This document shows, one piece after another, positions 44,146-55,624 of a stretch of 64,000 bases of DNA. Within the stretch, counting starts at the first letter, position 1. Each line of letters starts with the position of its first letter. Position numbers and translations under genes: made by a program. The notes under the pieces are model-generated. The model was not told where the DNA came from. It worked only from the letters and a program-made list of their open reading frames with translations, and did no database searches. This DNA is from Symsagittifera roscoffensis (Eukaryota; Xenacoelomorpha; Acoela; Convolutidae). The stretch lies in NCBI RefSeq assembly GCF_963678635.1, contig NC_087064.1:25458189-25522188 (forward strand), written 5' to 3'.

Positions 44146-44823
44146 GATTAAAATGGGTATTAAAATAATGCAGATTTGCTTATGTTTTACCACCGTGCAA
44201 CTTGGATAAAAACTATAGTTTGATTGTCAAGCTATTTTGATTGAAACCTAATCTCCTGCCCCCTTTTAGCACGACACCGTCGTGTGAACTCGAGACCCAA
44301 GCCCCAACTCAAGACTTTTGTATCCACTTACGACTCAAGCAATGCTCAAGTAATACTTCTTGTGTAGATGTACCGTTATTTCTGTTCCCAGAAACACCAC
44401 GTGCAGAATAGCATACAGCTCTCGGGGATTCAATCTGCATCAATTCGTATCGTAAACTGTTATTGAGACTTCTTTTATCCCCCTTTCCACAAGAAGGCCC
44501 CTTAGTCGTGTCAAGGGCGGTACCACATGTTCAGGGTCTACCACGTTCCTCTATATGACCCTCGTCACCAAAAAGCATAGGTAATTGCCTGGCACTTGTA
44601 AAACTGAGAGTGGTCCACCAATCCTGGTTTTTGTCTGAACGGAAGCTCCATAATTTGGTATTTTCTTTCGAAATCAGCTTTTAGTCTGGTTTAAAAACTC
44701 ATCTGCTGTTATGTAGATTGCACTGGTCCTGTCTGACAAGATGAAATCAATATCTGTGGTCAAGATGTTTGGTAGTCATTCAGTATTTTAAACTTCGTTG
44801 TGAAATTTCTTGCAATGGTAGGC

Positions 44824-45731
44824 TCAACTTCCTCCTGCTACAGTTCTAGTCCTCAGGTTTCTCTCATTTCCCTTAGTTTCTTTATCCTCAAGTTTTCGGT
44901 GTGGGTAAATCCTATCCCAAATCCCCGGACAAAAATCTTTATCAACGTCCCCGTCGATGGTTTCAGAGCTGAAGTTATCTGATGGTATGTCTAAGGGTTG
45001 GTCCGTCGCTGTCCAGCCAAACAAGGGAATTTTTTTCTTTTAAATGTTTGGCTGCGGATATGTCGACTTGTTGATTGATTTGTGTCTTCTTTTTGTCGGC
45101 TGGCAGGCCATGTCTTCACTCTAGAGTCCTTAAGTTTGTGTGCTGCCTTCTTTTCTATTTCACTCTGTTCTAGATCCACTTCTCTTTCTGGCACACTATG
45201 ATCCTCCCGTCAGAAGTGTGTTCGCTATCGTTGATGATCTTCCACTCTTTTTCTGAGGCTAAGTCACTCATGATCACCAAGTCTGCCCCTATCTCGTCTG
45301 GCCTTATCTTGTCAAACAGGAAGTCATCACCATACCTATTGCATCCCATTCTGGTCTTTTTGCGCCCGCCTCTTCTTGTCTCCATGGTCATAGGCTTTCT
45401 GGTTCTGTATACTCTGCCGCCTCGTTCTGATCAGGTTTATCTCAATCCTCTTCTGCAAAAGACTCTTCATTCGAGTGAACTTCTATCTTTTCTTGTCACC
45501 CATGCTCGTGTTCTCGTTGTCATTGTTATTTTCTCTGGTGCCCTTCTCGTTCACCTCACATGCCGGTTCCACTATCAGGTACTCTAGTCCTTCCATGTTT
45601 TGAGGCACACACCAGTCCTCCGGTGACGGGATATGAGGCTTCAGATTCTCATAGTGCGCGGCCGCCCTGTGCTCAAGCGGTAGAACCGACCCTGTTTGTG
45701 TGATTCTGTTATCACGAGTGGTCCTCTCCAT
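44824..45731 (-). pseudogene. Gypsy pol tail, copy 4
   Basis: Frames 45731-45483 (82 codons, 'A-H-Y-E-N-L-K-P-H-I-P-S-P'), 45391-45170 ('R-Y-G-D-D-F-L-F-D-K-I-R-P-D-E', intact here), 45194-44991 and 45024-44824. This copy and copy 5 keep longer frames in the tail than copies 1-3, which suggests they are nearer the ancestral sequence. Confidence 0.6.
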
Positions 45732-45734
45732 TTC

Positions 45735-46501
45735 TTTAAAAATTTCTTTGTTACCTTTGAAGTGATGACATTCTGAAACACTCAGACATATTGACCCACA
45801 GTGTACATCCTCGCCTGTCGTATTTTCTCATAGTATTTTTTCTGTCGTCTCATCTGCGCTTGGGCCGTGTTCCTTCTGCACTGTTCATTCAGCTCTTGTT
45901 TTCTTTTGATCACCTCCCTCAAATAAGCTTGCGTCAAAGTCTTTTGCTCCTCGTATTTTGGTCAGAAAAACGTCAATGGCACTGCTCTTTCCCTACCTGT
46001 AAGCATCATGAAAGGACTGATCCCCGTGGTCGAGTATCTATCCCCGTGGTCGAGTATTTTATCCCCATTCTGTCATGCAGTCTTTCTGATGGACTATCTG
46101 CACGACATCATTGAGTTCTGAGCTTTCCACAACTTGAGTGGGAACTTTATCTTCCTCGGATGTTTCACTTGCAGACGTGATAAACATGCATTGACCCATC
46201 TTTCGCAAGCTTTCCTCATTGCTGGCCAATCAAACTGGTGCAGCCTTCTTTGTTGCACTTTGTCTATTCTTTGATAACCCATTTGATCATGCGATCTGAA
46301 TAGCATCTCTGTCTGATACAGCTGCGGTAGTATAAATAGATTATGTTTGTGAAACGTTTTTTCTTCGTCTCTTCTCTTGCAGGCCACGACGCCATCAGCT
46401 GTGTCATAGAGTAAACCTTTCGTTCCTTGTGGAACTAGCTCAAGATCTTGTAGCTCTCTTCCTCCAGATCTCCTTTCTCTTTTGCCCCAGTTCGGATCCA
46501 T
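45735..46501 (-). pseudogene. Gypsy integrase with core deleted, copy 4
   Basis: The zinc-binding frame 46501-46094 (135 codons) keeps 'R-S-H-D-Q-M-G-Y' and 'C-E-R-W-V-N-A-C-L-S-R'. The catalytic core is missing: about 365 bp (27869-28233 in copy 1) is replaced by a 20-bp tandem duplication 'atccccgtggtcgagtat' at 46020-46057. No catalysis is possible. Confidence 0.75.
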
Positions 46502-46978
46502 TTGGAGAGATGGCTGGTCATCTCGTCATTCTTCTGTGCCCGAACCAAGTCTGATAGCTTGTACCTGGCCTTCACATGCTCCTTCATTGCCGTCATTTGC
46601 CCATATCTTAGTTTGACACAAAATTTCCCGCTCAAAATTTCACTTTCACTTTCGGGTTTTAGGTTCGTCCTGATGTTTGAGCTACTAGAAGGGTTTATTT
46701 GATACTTCTATCATTTCTAGATCTTCTCCTCCGTTTGCATCATCACAATCTAAGTTGTATGTCCCAGACGAGGGGTCTATGTGCATTTCTCTTTCCTGGT
46801 TCCTCCTCCTCATTTCCGCTAGTACCATGCAGAGACTGTCTTGCTCATCTTCACTTTCCATCAAATCTTTGTCCAATTCTTCTGACTCCCTGGACAAGAT
46901 TGCTGCTTCACCTACTTCTTCTTCCAACGACCACTCTCCGGACGCTTTATCTGCTCCAAGCTCCTCAGCCTCCTCCAT
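46435..46978 (-). pseudogene. Gypsy acidic linker, copy 4
   Basis: Frames 46978-46685 and 46635-46435. Lacks ~27 bases ('P-G-E-M-T'-coding part) near 46603 that other copies have ('L-R-Y-G-Q-M-T' in place of the longer version). Cut short at the junction near 47039. Confidence 0.55.
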
Positions 46979-47039
46979 AAATCCACGGGTACCTCCTCTG
47001 GGATACTCTCTACTAATATTCGTACCATTTGAATACCGA

Positions 47040-47160
47040 GGTCATAGGCTTATCTGGTTCTGTATACTCTGCCGCCTCGTTCTGATCAGGTTTATCTCAA
47101 TCCTCTTCTGCAAAAGACTCTTCATCCGAGTGAACTTCTATCTTTTCTTGTCACAAAATT
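47040..47160. other. 115-bp templated filler at copy 4/5 junction
   Basis: 47040-47154 is a near-exact copy of 48401-48515 (and 45386-45502), i.e. a piece of the pol tail out of place. It is followed by a few bases of short homology ('aaaatt') into 47161, where copy 5 starts. The result is a three-part junction: linker, tail fragment, LTR-like region. Confidence 0.85.
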
Positions 47161-47838
47161 GATTAAAATGGGTATTAAAATAATGCAGATTCGCTTATGT
47201 TTTACCACCGTGCAACTTGGATAAAAACTATAGTTTGATTGTCAAGCTATTTTGATTGAAACCTAATCTCCTGCCCCCTTTTAGCTCGAAACCGTCGTGT
47301 GAACTCGAGACCCAAGCCCCAACTCAAGACTTTTGTATCCACTTACGACTCAAGCAATGCTCAAGTAATACTTCTTGTGTAGATGTACCGTTATTTCTGT
47401 TCCCAGAAACACCACGTGCAGAATAGCATACAGCTCTCGGGGATTCAATCTGCATCAATTCGTATCGTAAACTGTTATTGAGACTTCTTTTATCCCCCTT
47501 TCCACAAGAAAGCCCCTTAGTCGTGTCAAGGGCGGTACCACATGTTCAGGGTCTACCACGTTCCTCTATATGACCCTCGTCACCAAAAAGCATAGGTAAT
47601 TGCCTGGCACTTGTAAAACTGAGAGTGGTCCACCAATCCTGGTTTTTGTCTGAACGGAAGCTCCATAATTTGGTATTTTCTTTCGAAATCAGCTTTTAGT
47701 CTGGTTTAAAAACTCATCTGCTGTTATGTAGATTGCACTGGTTCTGTCTGACAAGATGAAATCAATATCTGTGGTCAAGATGTTTGGTAGTCATTTAGTA
47801 TTTTAAACTTCGTTGTGAAATTTCTTGCAATGGTAGGC

Positions 47839-48746
47839 TCAACTTCCTCCTGCTACAGTTCTAGTCCTCAGGTTTCTCTCATTTCCCTTAGTTTCTTTAT
47901 CCTTAAGTTTTCGGTGTGGGTAAATCCTATCCCAAATCCCCGGACAAAAATCTTTATCAACGTCCCCGTCGATGGTTTCAGAGCTCAAGTTATCTGATGG
48001 TATGTCTAAGGGTTGGTCCGTCGCTGTCCAGCCAAACAAGGGAATTTTTTCTTTTAAATGTTTGGCTGCGGATATGTCGACTTGTTGATTGATTTGTGTC
48101 TTCTTTTTTTCGGCTGGCAGGCCATGTCTTCACTCTAGAGTCCTTAAGTTTGTGTGCTGCCTTCTTTTCTATTTCACTCTGTTCTAGATCCACTTCTCTT
48201 TCTGGCACACTATGATCCTCCTGTCAGAAGTGTGTTCGCTATCGTTGATGATCTTCCACTCTTTTTCTGAGGCTAAGTCACTCATGATCACCAAGTCTGC
48301 CCCTATCTCGTCTGGCCTTATCTTGTCAAACAGGAAGTCATCACCATACCTATTGCATCCCATTCTGGTCTTTTTGCGCCCGCCTCTTCTTGTCTCCATG
48401 GTCATAGGCTTTTCTGGTTCTGTATACTCTGCCGCCTCGTTCTGATCAGGTTTATCTCAATCCTCTTCTGCAAAAGACTCTTCATCCGAGTGAACTTCTA
48501 TCTTTTCTTGTCACCCATGCTCGTGTTCTCGTTGTCATTGTTATTTTCTCTGGTGCCCTTCTCGTTCACCTCACATGCCGGTTCCACTATCAGGTACTCT
48601 AGTCCTTCCATGTTTTGAGGCACACACCAGTCCTCCGGTGACGGGATATGAGGCTTCATATTCTCATAGTGCGCGGCCGCCCTGTGCTCAAGCGGTAGAA
48701 CCGACCCTGTTTGTGTGATTCTGTTATCACGAGTGGTCCTCTCCAT
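47839..48746 (-). pseudogene. Gypsy pol tail, copy 5
   Basis: Frames 48746-48498, 48405-48184, 48208-47990 and 48039-47839. Close to copy 4 (for example 'E-N-M-K-P-H' for 'E-N-L-K-P-H'). Confidence 0.6.
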
Positions 48747-48805
48747 TTCTTTAAAAATTTCTTTGTTACCTTTGAAGTGATGACATTCTGAAACACTCAG
48801 ACATA

Positions 48806-49402
48806 TTGACCCACTGTGTACATCCTCGCCTGTCGTATTTTCTCATCGTACTTTTTCTGTCGTCTCATCTGCGCTTGGGCCGTGTTCCTTCTGCACTGTT
48901 CATTCAGCTCTTGTTTTCTTTTGATCACCTCCCTCAAATAGGCTTGAGTCAAAGTCTTTTGCTCCTCGTATTTTGGTCAGAAAAACGTCAATGGCACTGC
49001 ACTTTCCCTACCTGTAAGCATCATGAAAAGACTGATCCCCGTGGTCGAGTATCTATCCCCGTGGTCGAGTATTTTATCCCCATTCTGTCATGCAGTCTTT
49101 CTGATGGACTATCTGCACGACATCATTGAGTTCTGAGCTTTCCACAACTTGAGTGGGAACTTTATCTTCCTCGGATGTTTCACTTGCAGACGTGATAAAC
49201 ATGCATTGACCCATCTTTCGCAAGCTTTCCTCATTCCTGGCCAATCAAACTGGTGCAGCCTTCTTTGTTGCACTTTGTCTATTCTTTGATAACCCATTTG
49301 ATCATGCGATCTGAGTAGCATCTCTGTCTGATACAGCTGCGGTAGTATAAATAGATTATGTTTGTGAAGCGTTTTTTCTTCATCTCTTCTCTTGCAGGCC
49401 AC
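48806..49402 (-). pseudogene. Gypsy integrase with core deleted, copy 5
   Basis: The zinc-binding frame is 49402-49109. The same core deletion and 20-bp duplication as copy 4 lie at 49035-49072, so the deletion predates the copy 4/5 duplication. Confidence 0.75.
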
Positions 49403-49449
49403 GACGCCATCAGCTGTGTCATAGAGTAGACCTTTCGTTCCTTGTAGAA

Positions 49450-50650
49450 CTAGCTCAAGATCTTATAGCTCTCTTCCTCCAGATCCCCTTTCTCTTTTGC
49501 CCCAGTTGGGATCCATTTGGAGAGATGGCTGGTCACCTCGTCATTCTTCTGTGCCCGAACCGAGTCTGATAGACTGTACCTGGCCTTCACATGCTCCTTC
49601 AGTGCCATCATTTGCCCTGTCATTTCTCCCGGATTGTGGACATCATATCGTAGTTTGACACAAAATTTCCCGCTCAAAATTTCACTGTCACTTTCGGGTT
49701 TTAGGTTCGTCCTGATGTTTGAGCTACTAGAAGGGTTTATTTGATGTTTCTATCATTTCTAGATCTTCTCCTCCGTTTGCATCATCACAATCTAAGTTGT
49801 ATGTCCCAGACGAGGGGTCTATGTGCATTTCTCTTTCCTGGTTCCTCCTCCTCATTTCCGCTAGTACCATGCAGAGACTGTCTTGCTCATCTTCACTTTC
49901 CATCAAATCTTTGTCCAATTCTTCTGACTCCCTGGACAAGATTGCTGCTTCACCTACTTCTTCTTCCAACGACCACTCTCCGGACGCTTTATCTGCTCCG
50001 AGCTCCTCAGCCTCCTCCATAAATCCACGGGTACCTCCTCTGGGATACTCTCTACTAATATTCGTACCATTTGCATACCCTCTGGATTTCTGCTCTCCAA
50101 CTGATTAGTTTCGCACGAGCCCACTTTTGTTCTCATCGCTCTTTATTGTGACTTCCGCTTCCTTGTCCTTCTTACTCGCGACCACGGGTTTGTCTTTGGC
50201 TTTTTTTTAAGCAGGCTCATTAGATCTTGTCCCATAACTACTCTCCTTTTCTCAACTTCACCTTGGTCATGACCCTTCGCCAATAATGTTTCCCTGACTA
50301 GTTTCGACTTGAGGAGATTTCTACCGGCGTGTTTGATTGTCTCTCTAAGATCTTTGTCTCTCGGTGTTCGGTAGGTAACTCAGGGTGATCTTCGATCAAT
50401 TTTCCCGACATGTCGAGCCATCTCGTGAGTGGTAAGCTGTCATAAGTTTCCTTGTCCACGAGTGGAAATCCATTTTTTATTTATGGCTTGTCGGCTCCTC
50501 TTTGCTCTTGCCTTTCGTAAAATTCCGTTTTCTTACTCGAGGTGTCTGCATTTTAGTTCTTATCCCTTGCCCTGTGCTAAATTATCCTGTTGTAACCATC
50601 TAGTCGTACTATCCATCTCCCGATGTAGCTTTGATCCGTTGAGTATCTTT
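49450..50650 (-). pseudogene. Gypsy acidic linker, copy 5
   Basis: Frames 50136-49954, 50020-49727 and 49677-49450, as in other copies, with 'W-S-L-E-E-E-V-G' for 'W-S-L-E-K-E-V-G'. 49450-49677 follows units 1-3 closely (for example 'gtagacctttcgttccttgtag') and not copy 4, another hint of exchange among copies. Confidence 0.55.
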
Positions 50651-51970
50651 TCAGGCAAGAGAGTGCTCTGTTGTCAACCCGTAGCTTAAATGGCTCACTG
50701 CCCAGGTATGCACTCTGTTTTTCTCCCCAAAAGTGACCACCGCAAGACTTCCGCTTTGGGCGCCCCGTTTTTCAATTCCGTGTCGCTCAGTATTTTGCTT
50801 CCATATGCGATTGGTCTCAAGGCGGTCTTGCCATTCCATTTTTGCTCTTGATAGAGTATGCCAGAAATCGCCACCACTTGAGCATCTGTGTCTAGGACAT
50901 ACATGCCATTTTCCGTAGGCATGCCCAATACCGGAGCCTCACAAAATTTTCATTTTATTCTATGAAGGGAATCCTCTGCTGCGTTATTCCACGTGAAGTT
51001 CTTGCCCTTGTGTCTCATGAGTTGTTGCATCGGATATAACTTGTCCGCGCCACCCTTGATGAACTCTCTTTAGTAATAACTCGCGAAACCAAGAAAGCTC
51101 ATCATCTGACCCTCAGTCCCTGGCGAAATCCATGTCAGGACTGCCTCTACAGCATCTGAATCTGGTCTACTATCATCTCGAGGTGTTTTATCGAGTCCTT
51201 CAAGATATAAAATTTCGAGGGCTTGCATTGCAAACCTGCTCTTTTCAAACAAGCATTTCGTCCAATAGCTCGATATGATCCTCCAGTGCTGGCGTTGCAA
51301 ATACCACGTGACGAACAAAATACATAGCAAAAATAACATATTTCTTCGGTACGTTTGTTAGTGCCTGTGCCATCAGTCGCTTAAATGTGGCTGTTGCGTT
51401 GCATAGGCCGAAGGGCATCCTCTTCCATTGGAAAAATCACAGCTCGCAAGCAAATCCCATTTTTTCTCTGTCTTGTTTCGTAAGTGGTACGTGCCAAAAA
51501 GCCGACCCCAGATCAGGAGTTGTATAAAATTTTGCTTCCCCCAGTTTTGAAAGGCTTTAGTCTAATCTCGGGATGGGATATGCATCCTTCACTGTGACGG
51601 AGTTCGGGTATCTAAAGTCACAACAAAATCTCAGTTGAACTCCTTTCTTTTTGGCCACCACTACTCCTCACGTCCACCGTGATTTGGATGGTTCTATCAT
51701 GTCATACTGTTGCATGGTTTCTGTTTATTTTCTGCACGCATCCGATTTGCGAAATGTCATGCGCCTCGCCCCCTTCCTATAAAGTACCGCCGACGCCTCT
51801 AGTTGTATTTCATGCTCAACGAAATAACAGTAACAGATATCCGCTTTTTGTCTCGAGAAGACGTCCTGATACCTATCTAACACAACTTTGATGGCTTCGA
51901 GCTGTTCGCCTGTTATTCCCCCCCCCCTTAAAGGTTCAGTATCTGGTAATTTTGTTTTATTCATTTCCAA
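50651..51970 (-). pseudogene. Gypsy RT and RNase H, copy 5
   Basis: The frame 51970-51725 starts with 'E-Q-L-E-A-I-K-V-V-L-D-R-Y-Q-D-V-F' (RT N-terminus). The finger/palm part near 51660-51440 equals copy 3. The palm reads 'Y-F-V-R-H' (R-H at 51313-51308). Further breaks: TAA at 51072-51070 inside the thumb 'S-Y-Y' and TGA at 50952-50950. RNase H (50928-50695) keeps 'V-L-D-T-D-A' and 'P-I-A-Y-G-S-K-I-L-S', the least altered RNase H in the window. Confidence 0.85.
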
Positions 51971-52204
51971 TTCTTTTGTGTGGGTTTTACCGAAAGTTCA
52001 TCGTCCGTTTCTGACTTAAGTGAATTGATAAGACCTGATGCAAATTTTATTTTATTCAATCTACATAAGATGAAAATTGTTGTAACCTTATGATTAGGAC
52101 CCTCAAGAATTTCATATTTTAAAAATAATTTCGGTTATTTCATATTTAGTTTTCACCGGCAATGCGTATCTCAGTTTTCTCCTTTCTGGATTGTGATTAG
52201 TATA
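51971..52204 (-). pseudogene. Pol segment between protease and RT, copy 5
   Basis: Minus reading gives 'S-E-T-D-D-E-L-S' near 52010, then stops. It corresponds to 59135-59330 in block Q. No domain of its own. Confidence 0.4.
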
Positions 52205-53230
52205 TCAAGATTGTTCAACAAGACACCTGAGACAGAGGCCACTCTTCGTGATCGAGAATGATCTTCCTAAAATAGCAGCACTTTGGCTATTCGGATTTGG
52301 TACTATACATAAATGCTTATTATCATTCAGTTCGATGTAGTTCTTTGTTCTCAAACTTACATGTGTAAACTCATTAGTTTTTAGCCTCCACCTCCTACTC
52401 AAGAAAACTGGAGCTTTGCTCTCCTTTTTCATTGTGAAATTTACCGGTTTTACAACGTACTTCTTTTTCCGGACTTCGAATCCAGAGCATCGCACTGTTA
52501 AGACCAATTGCAACATCAAAGTTCTTGATAAAATTATGCCTAAATTGAATTGATTTGACTCTTCTAGGTTTTCCACTACAAGAAAGCTCATCCACAGATT
52601 GAGTTTCCCCAAATTTAAGGCTATTATTGGTGTTCGGCAAGGACCTTTAGCGCCCCCGTGTTTGCCGCTGACAGCCGGATTCTGGAGTGTGTCTTTGTCA
52701 AACCCTATCTGTCTCTATTGTTTCTATTGGTATCACGCTCAAGATAGCTCCCCTATCCAATAGTCCCTTTAATGGAGTTTTTTTCCTTTAAATCTAGTAC
52801 ATGTGCGAACACGTCTGCTTCTCTACCCAAGTGCATGGCATCTTCCTCTTACATGGAGCAATACCCCAATCGGTCTGAATTTGAGTTCCTCTCGATCCAC
52901 ATAGATTTGTCCCACCAAGTCCTTGTCACGCGAAATCATTGTCTTTGTATGGATACGGATTCCGTCTATGTTTAGCATGACCTCGTGTGGACCATACGCC
53001 TCTGTGTATCTGCTGTCTACTCTTATCATCAGTAACGCTCTGATTGCTGACGAAAGATTCTGCGGGCTAATGGTGCCCAAATAGTCTCCATATACATCTA
53101 TGTGCATCAGTGTTTTGTCACTTGGTTCGATGAGATTTCTCGTTACTTCGTGGCCACCTACAATGATTATTGACATTATTCGTGCCCCTATTTTCTTGAT
53201 CCTGAAAGGTTTTCCAGTTTCCACTTTCAA
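52205..53230 (-). pseudogene. Gypsy protease region, copy 5
   Basis: Frames 53230-52823 (135 codons, 'R-I-M-S-I-I-I-V-G-G' and 'V-D-S-R-Y-T-E-A-Y-G'), 52640-52395 and 52612-52205 (135 codons, 'N-S-Q-S-A-A-I-L-G-R-S'). Between them, at 52757-52749, the retropepsin active site reads 'L-L-D-R-G-A' where D-T/S-G is required, followed by a stop a few codons later. The lone protease in the window is therefore inactive. I recognise the region from the same invertebrate gypsy family as the pol. Confidence 0.65.
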
Positions 53231-53281
53231 GGTATTGCAATTGACTCTGATCTTCAGATTGTCGCTTGTCTCAGGATTGGA

Positions 53282-53488
53282 TCATGCTGCTGAAAATGTC
53301 TCATTTCTTTGCTGTTTTTCTATTTCCTGTTTCAGCCTTTGTTCGATCTTCTTTTTTGCCAAGTCTTGTTTCACTTCATTTTTTGCGTCTGCTGCCGCCT
53401 TCTGATAGTTTATCTCCAGCTCACCTTTTGTTACTGCCCCCTCGGCGTCTCTCTCTTCGGTCACTGCTTTCAGCGATTTCGTCAACAA
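53282..53488 (-). pseudogene. Gag-like coiled-coil fragment, copy 5
   Basis: A 68-codon frame rich in Lys, Glu and Ala ('E-V-K-Q-D-L-A-K-K-K-I-E-Q-R-L'), predicted coiled coil. It lies just upstream of the protease on the minus strand, where the end of gag is expected. It is not the same sequence as the coiled coil at 43.4 kb. Confidence 0.4.
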
Positions 53489-53588
53489 TTAACTCTTTAT
53501 CATGTCGTTGTTCTGCATGTCACTCTCAGTAAATTTTGCAACCAACAGAAAGGTTTTCAATTTCACTGGCTCGTTTTTTAATTTAAAA

Positions 53589-55029
53589 TTTGAATCCCAG
53601 TTGATTATTCTTTCTTTCTTTTACAATATCAATCATTAAATCATCATCTCCATTCTCCATTCACCGCAAAAGTGCAGGTTTCTGCTTTCCCAGTTATCAA
53701 TGTACAGCAAATGTGTTTAGAAGTTTACTCTGACAAAGATAAAAAAAGATGTTAGGTATGGAACTTGAAAACTTATAATGTATACATCTTTCCCAGAGTA
53801 AATTTTAAATACGGTTGCTGTTGAAAACAGCATAAATGATTTGAAAATGCTTCTGTTCAGAATCAATAATAAAATTAATCGCACTCATTTCATATCTTTT
53901 AGAGCTCTTATCGATTTTATTTTTTCAGTTTTAAAAAATATTCAATTTCTCCGAACTTTACTAAAATTACCGGAAATTATTCACTAGAAATTAGCAATTT
54001 ATAGGTTTCAAATTTTTTAAAAATAAAATAAAGGAAAGAGAATTTAATTACAAATAGAAAGCTACATTTAAAGACAAATTAAAAATTAACACATCATTTA
54101 TAGTTTTTCTTGTATCAGTTTACAGAACACTGCGTTCTTTAATAGATTTGAGAGTTTATACATTTGATAAATTTTGACGCGTTCTTTAATACATTTGAGA
54201 ATAGAGAACATAGTAGATTGCTTAAATAGCTAAGTTAAGTTCTGGTTGCTTATCTGAGTCATCCTCTGACTTTGCTTTAGGCTCCGATTTTTCTTCGAAA
54301 GCATCAATTCTTCTGTTGTGTGTTTATTTCTTTATGTTCTGATTTTTTGAAAAAAAAATTTTCATTTCTTGTGTGTAAAAAGAAAGTTTTTTTTTCCAAA
54401 ACTGGGACTATATCAAAATCTCCAACTGAAAATTGTCAAAAACCTTACTAAGAACGGCTAGTTTGTTGTATACAATGGTTTATTTGTTTTGTCAGAAATA
54501 ACTTCGCAAGAGCGACTGTTTTTCGATCTTATTTAATGTTTCTACTAGTCCTACGTTTAGGATTATTTTCCCCTCCCAATTATTTCCTAATTATTTTCGT
54601 TCCAATATCCTTTGCAAACAATTTAGAGTTTTTTTTCATCCACACAATTTCTCTTATCTCTAGAAATGCAATTTCAAATTAGTCGTCTCCTTTTTTGCAG
54701 CTGCGATTTTATGTTTATTAATAAAGGGGATTGCAGTTTTCCCAAGATGTGCAAGAATACCAAAACTTCTTCACGCGCTGTTTTGCACTTCCCTAGAAAA
54801 CTGGAAAATTAGTTGATCTTTGAGCAACCATTTTGTATGAAGTATAAAGCAAAAATGATAATCTGAAATCTTAAGAAACATCTTATCTACTGAAACATTA
54901 TGCCGTTAGCTAGACGTTTCCTATTTTTGTCAGTAATGGCTACAAATATATCAACAATACTTGCATTCAATCCAGGTTCATTATGCATTGGTTTAATCTG
55001 TCTTTTTTTCTTCAGAACCATCCTACCAA
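53589..55029. other. AT-rich stretch, no gene recognised (P)
   Basis: Very A/T-rich with homopolymer runs. 53960-55029 is repeated at 59530-61040. No frame with a recognisable motif on either strand. Confidence 0.5.
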
Positions 55030-55314
55030 TCATGCGAGATTTTTAAATTGTTTTATGACAAATGGGATGGTGAGAGACTTCAATTGTAACTCATTTATTG
55101 AGTTTAAAATTTTTTTCTGTTGTGTAGGAGAGTTTTTCCTCAGAAACGTTTTAGTACAATGAACAGTACAATATTTTCGAAATGGCAAAGTCCCAGTCTC
55201 CTTTAAGATGTATTTTTCCGGTATGAAGTTTGTAAAAGAATTCAGACTATTATTCCAGTAACATTTGAAAGCAACTTTAGAAAATAGCTCACTTTTAAAA
55301 AAGTTTATGAGCAC
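55030..55314 (-). pseudogene. Unidentified 94-codon minus frame (P)
   Basis: 'C-Y-W-N-N-S-L-N-S-F-T-N-F' and 'K-T-F-L-R-K-N-S-P-T' are conserved in the sister frame 61305-61048, although the DNA has many differences. Lys/Phe-rich, no domain recognised. Possibly part of the ORF of the LINE whose RT scrap lies at 57.0 kb. Confidence 0.35.
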
Positions 55315-55624
55315 TGATCGAAAGAAATTTAATTTACCAAATGTTTTAACATTCCATATGAAACTTTCCTCGGGCTTCTTTTTTGTTTCCTGAGTTCTTT
55401 GATGATATATGTTGTCGGTTTATTTGTCGATTTTGATGATAATTCAATTATTTCATGAGTAAACTGTGACTTTATCTATTTCGAAACGGAGCATTTTTTC
55501 GAAATTGTTCTTCTATTACCAGTTTTGAGTTTTGGTTTACTATATTTCATCAATAATTCATTATACAAAAATTATTTAAAAAAGTGAATAATTTTCAAAT
55601 CTCAAATAAAAAGATTGATTTGAA

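Larger units (their letters stand above)
44146..47039 (-). repeat. Gypsy copy 4 (partial, tandem with copy 5)
   Basis: Direct repeat of 47161-50054, offset 3015 bp. It spans the LTR-like region, pol tail, truncated integrase and linker, and stops inside the linker after 'accatttgaatacc'. Confidence 0.9.
47161..53488 (-). mobile_element. Gypsy copy 5, the most complete element
   Basis: Minus-strand Ty3/gypsy element, read from high to low coordinates: coiled-coil gag-like piece, protease region, RT, RNase H, linker, truncated integrase, tail, LTR-like region. The order protease-RT-RNase H-integrase is that of the Ty3/gypsy (Metaviridae) class. Every catalytic domain is damaged (see parts). 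No clear paired LTRs. Confidence 0.7.
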
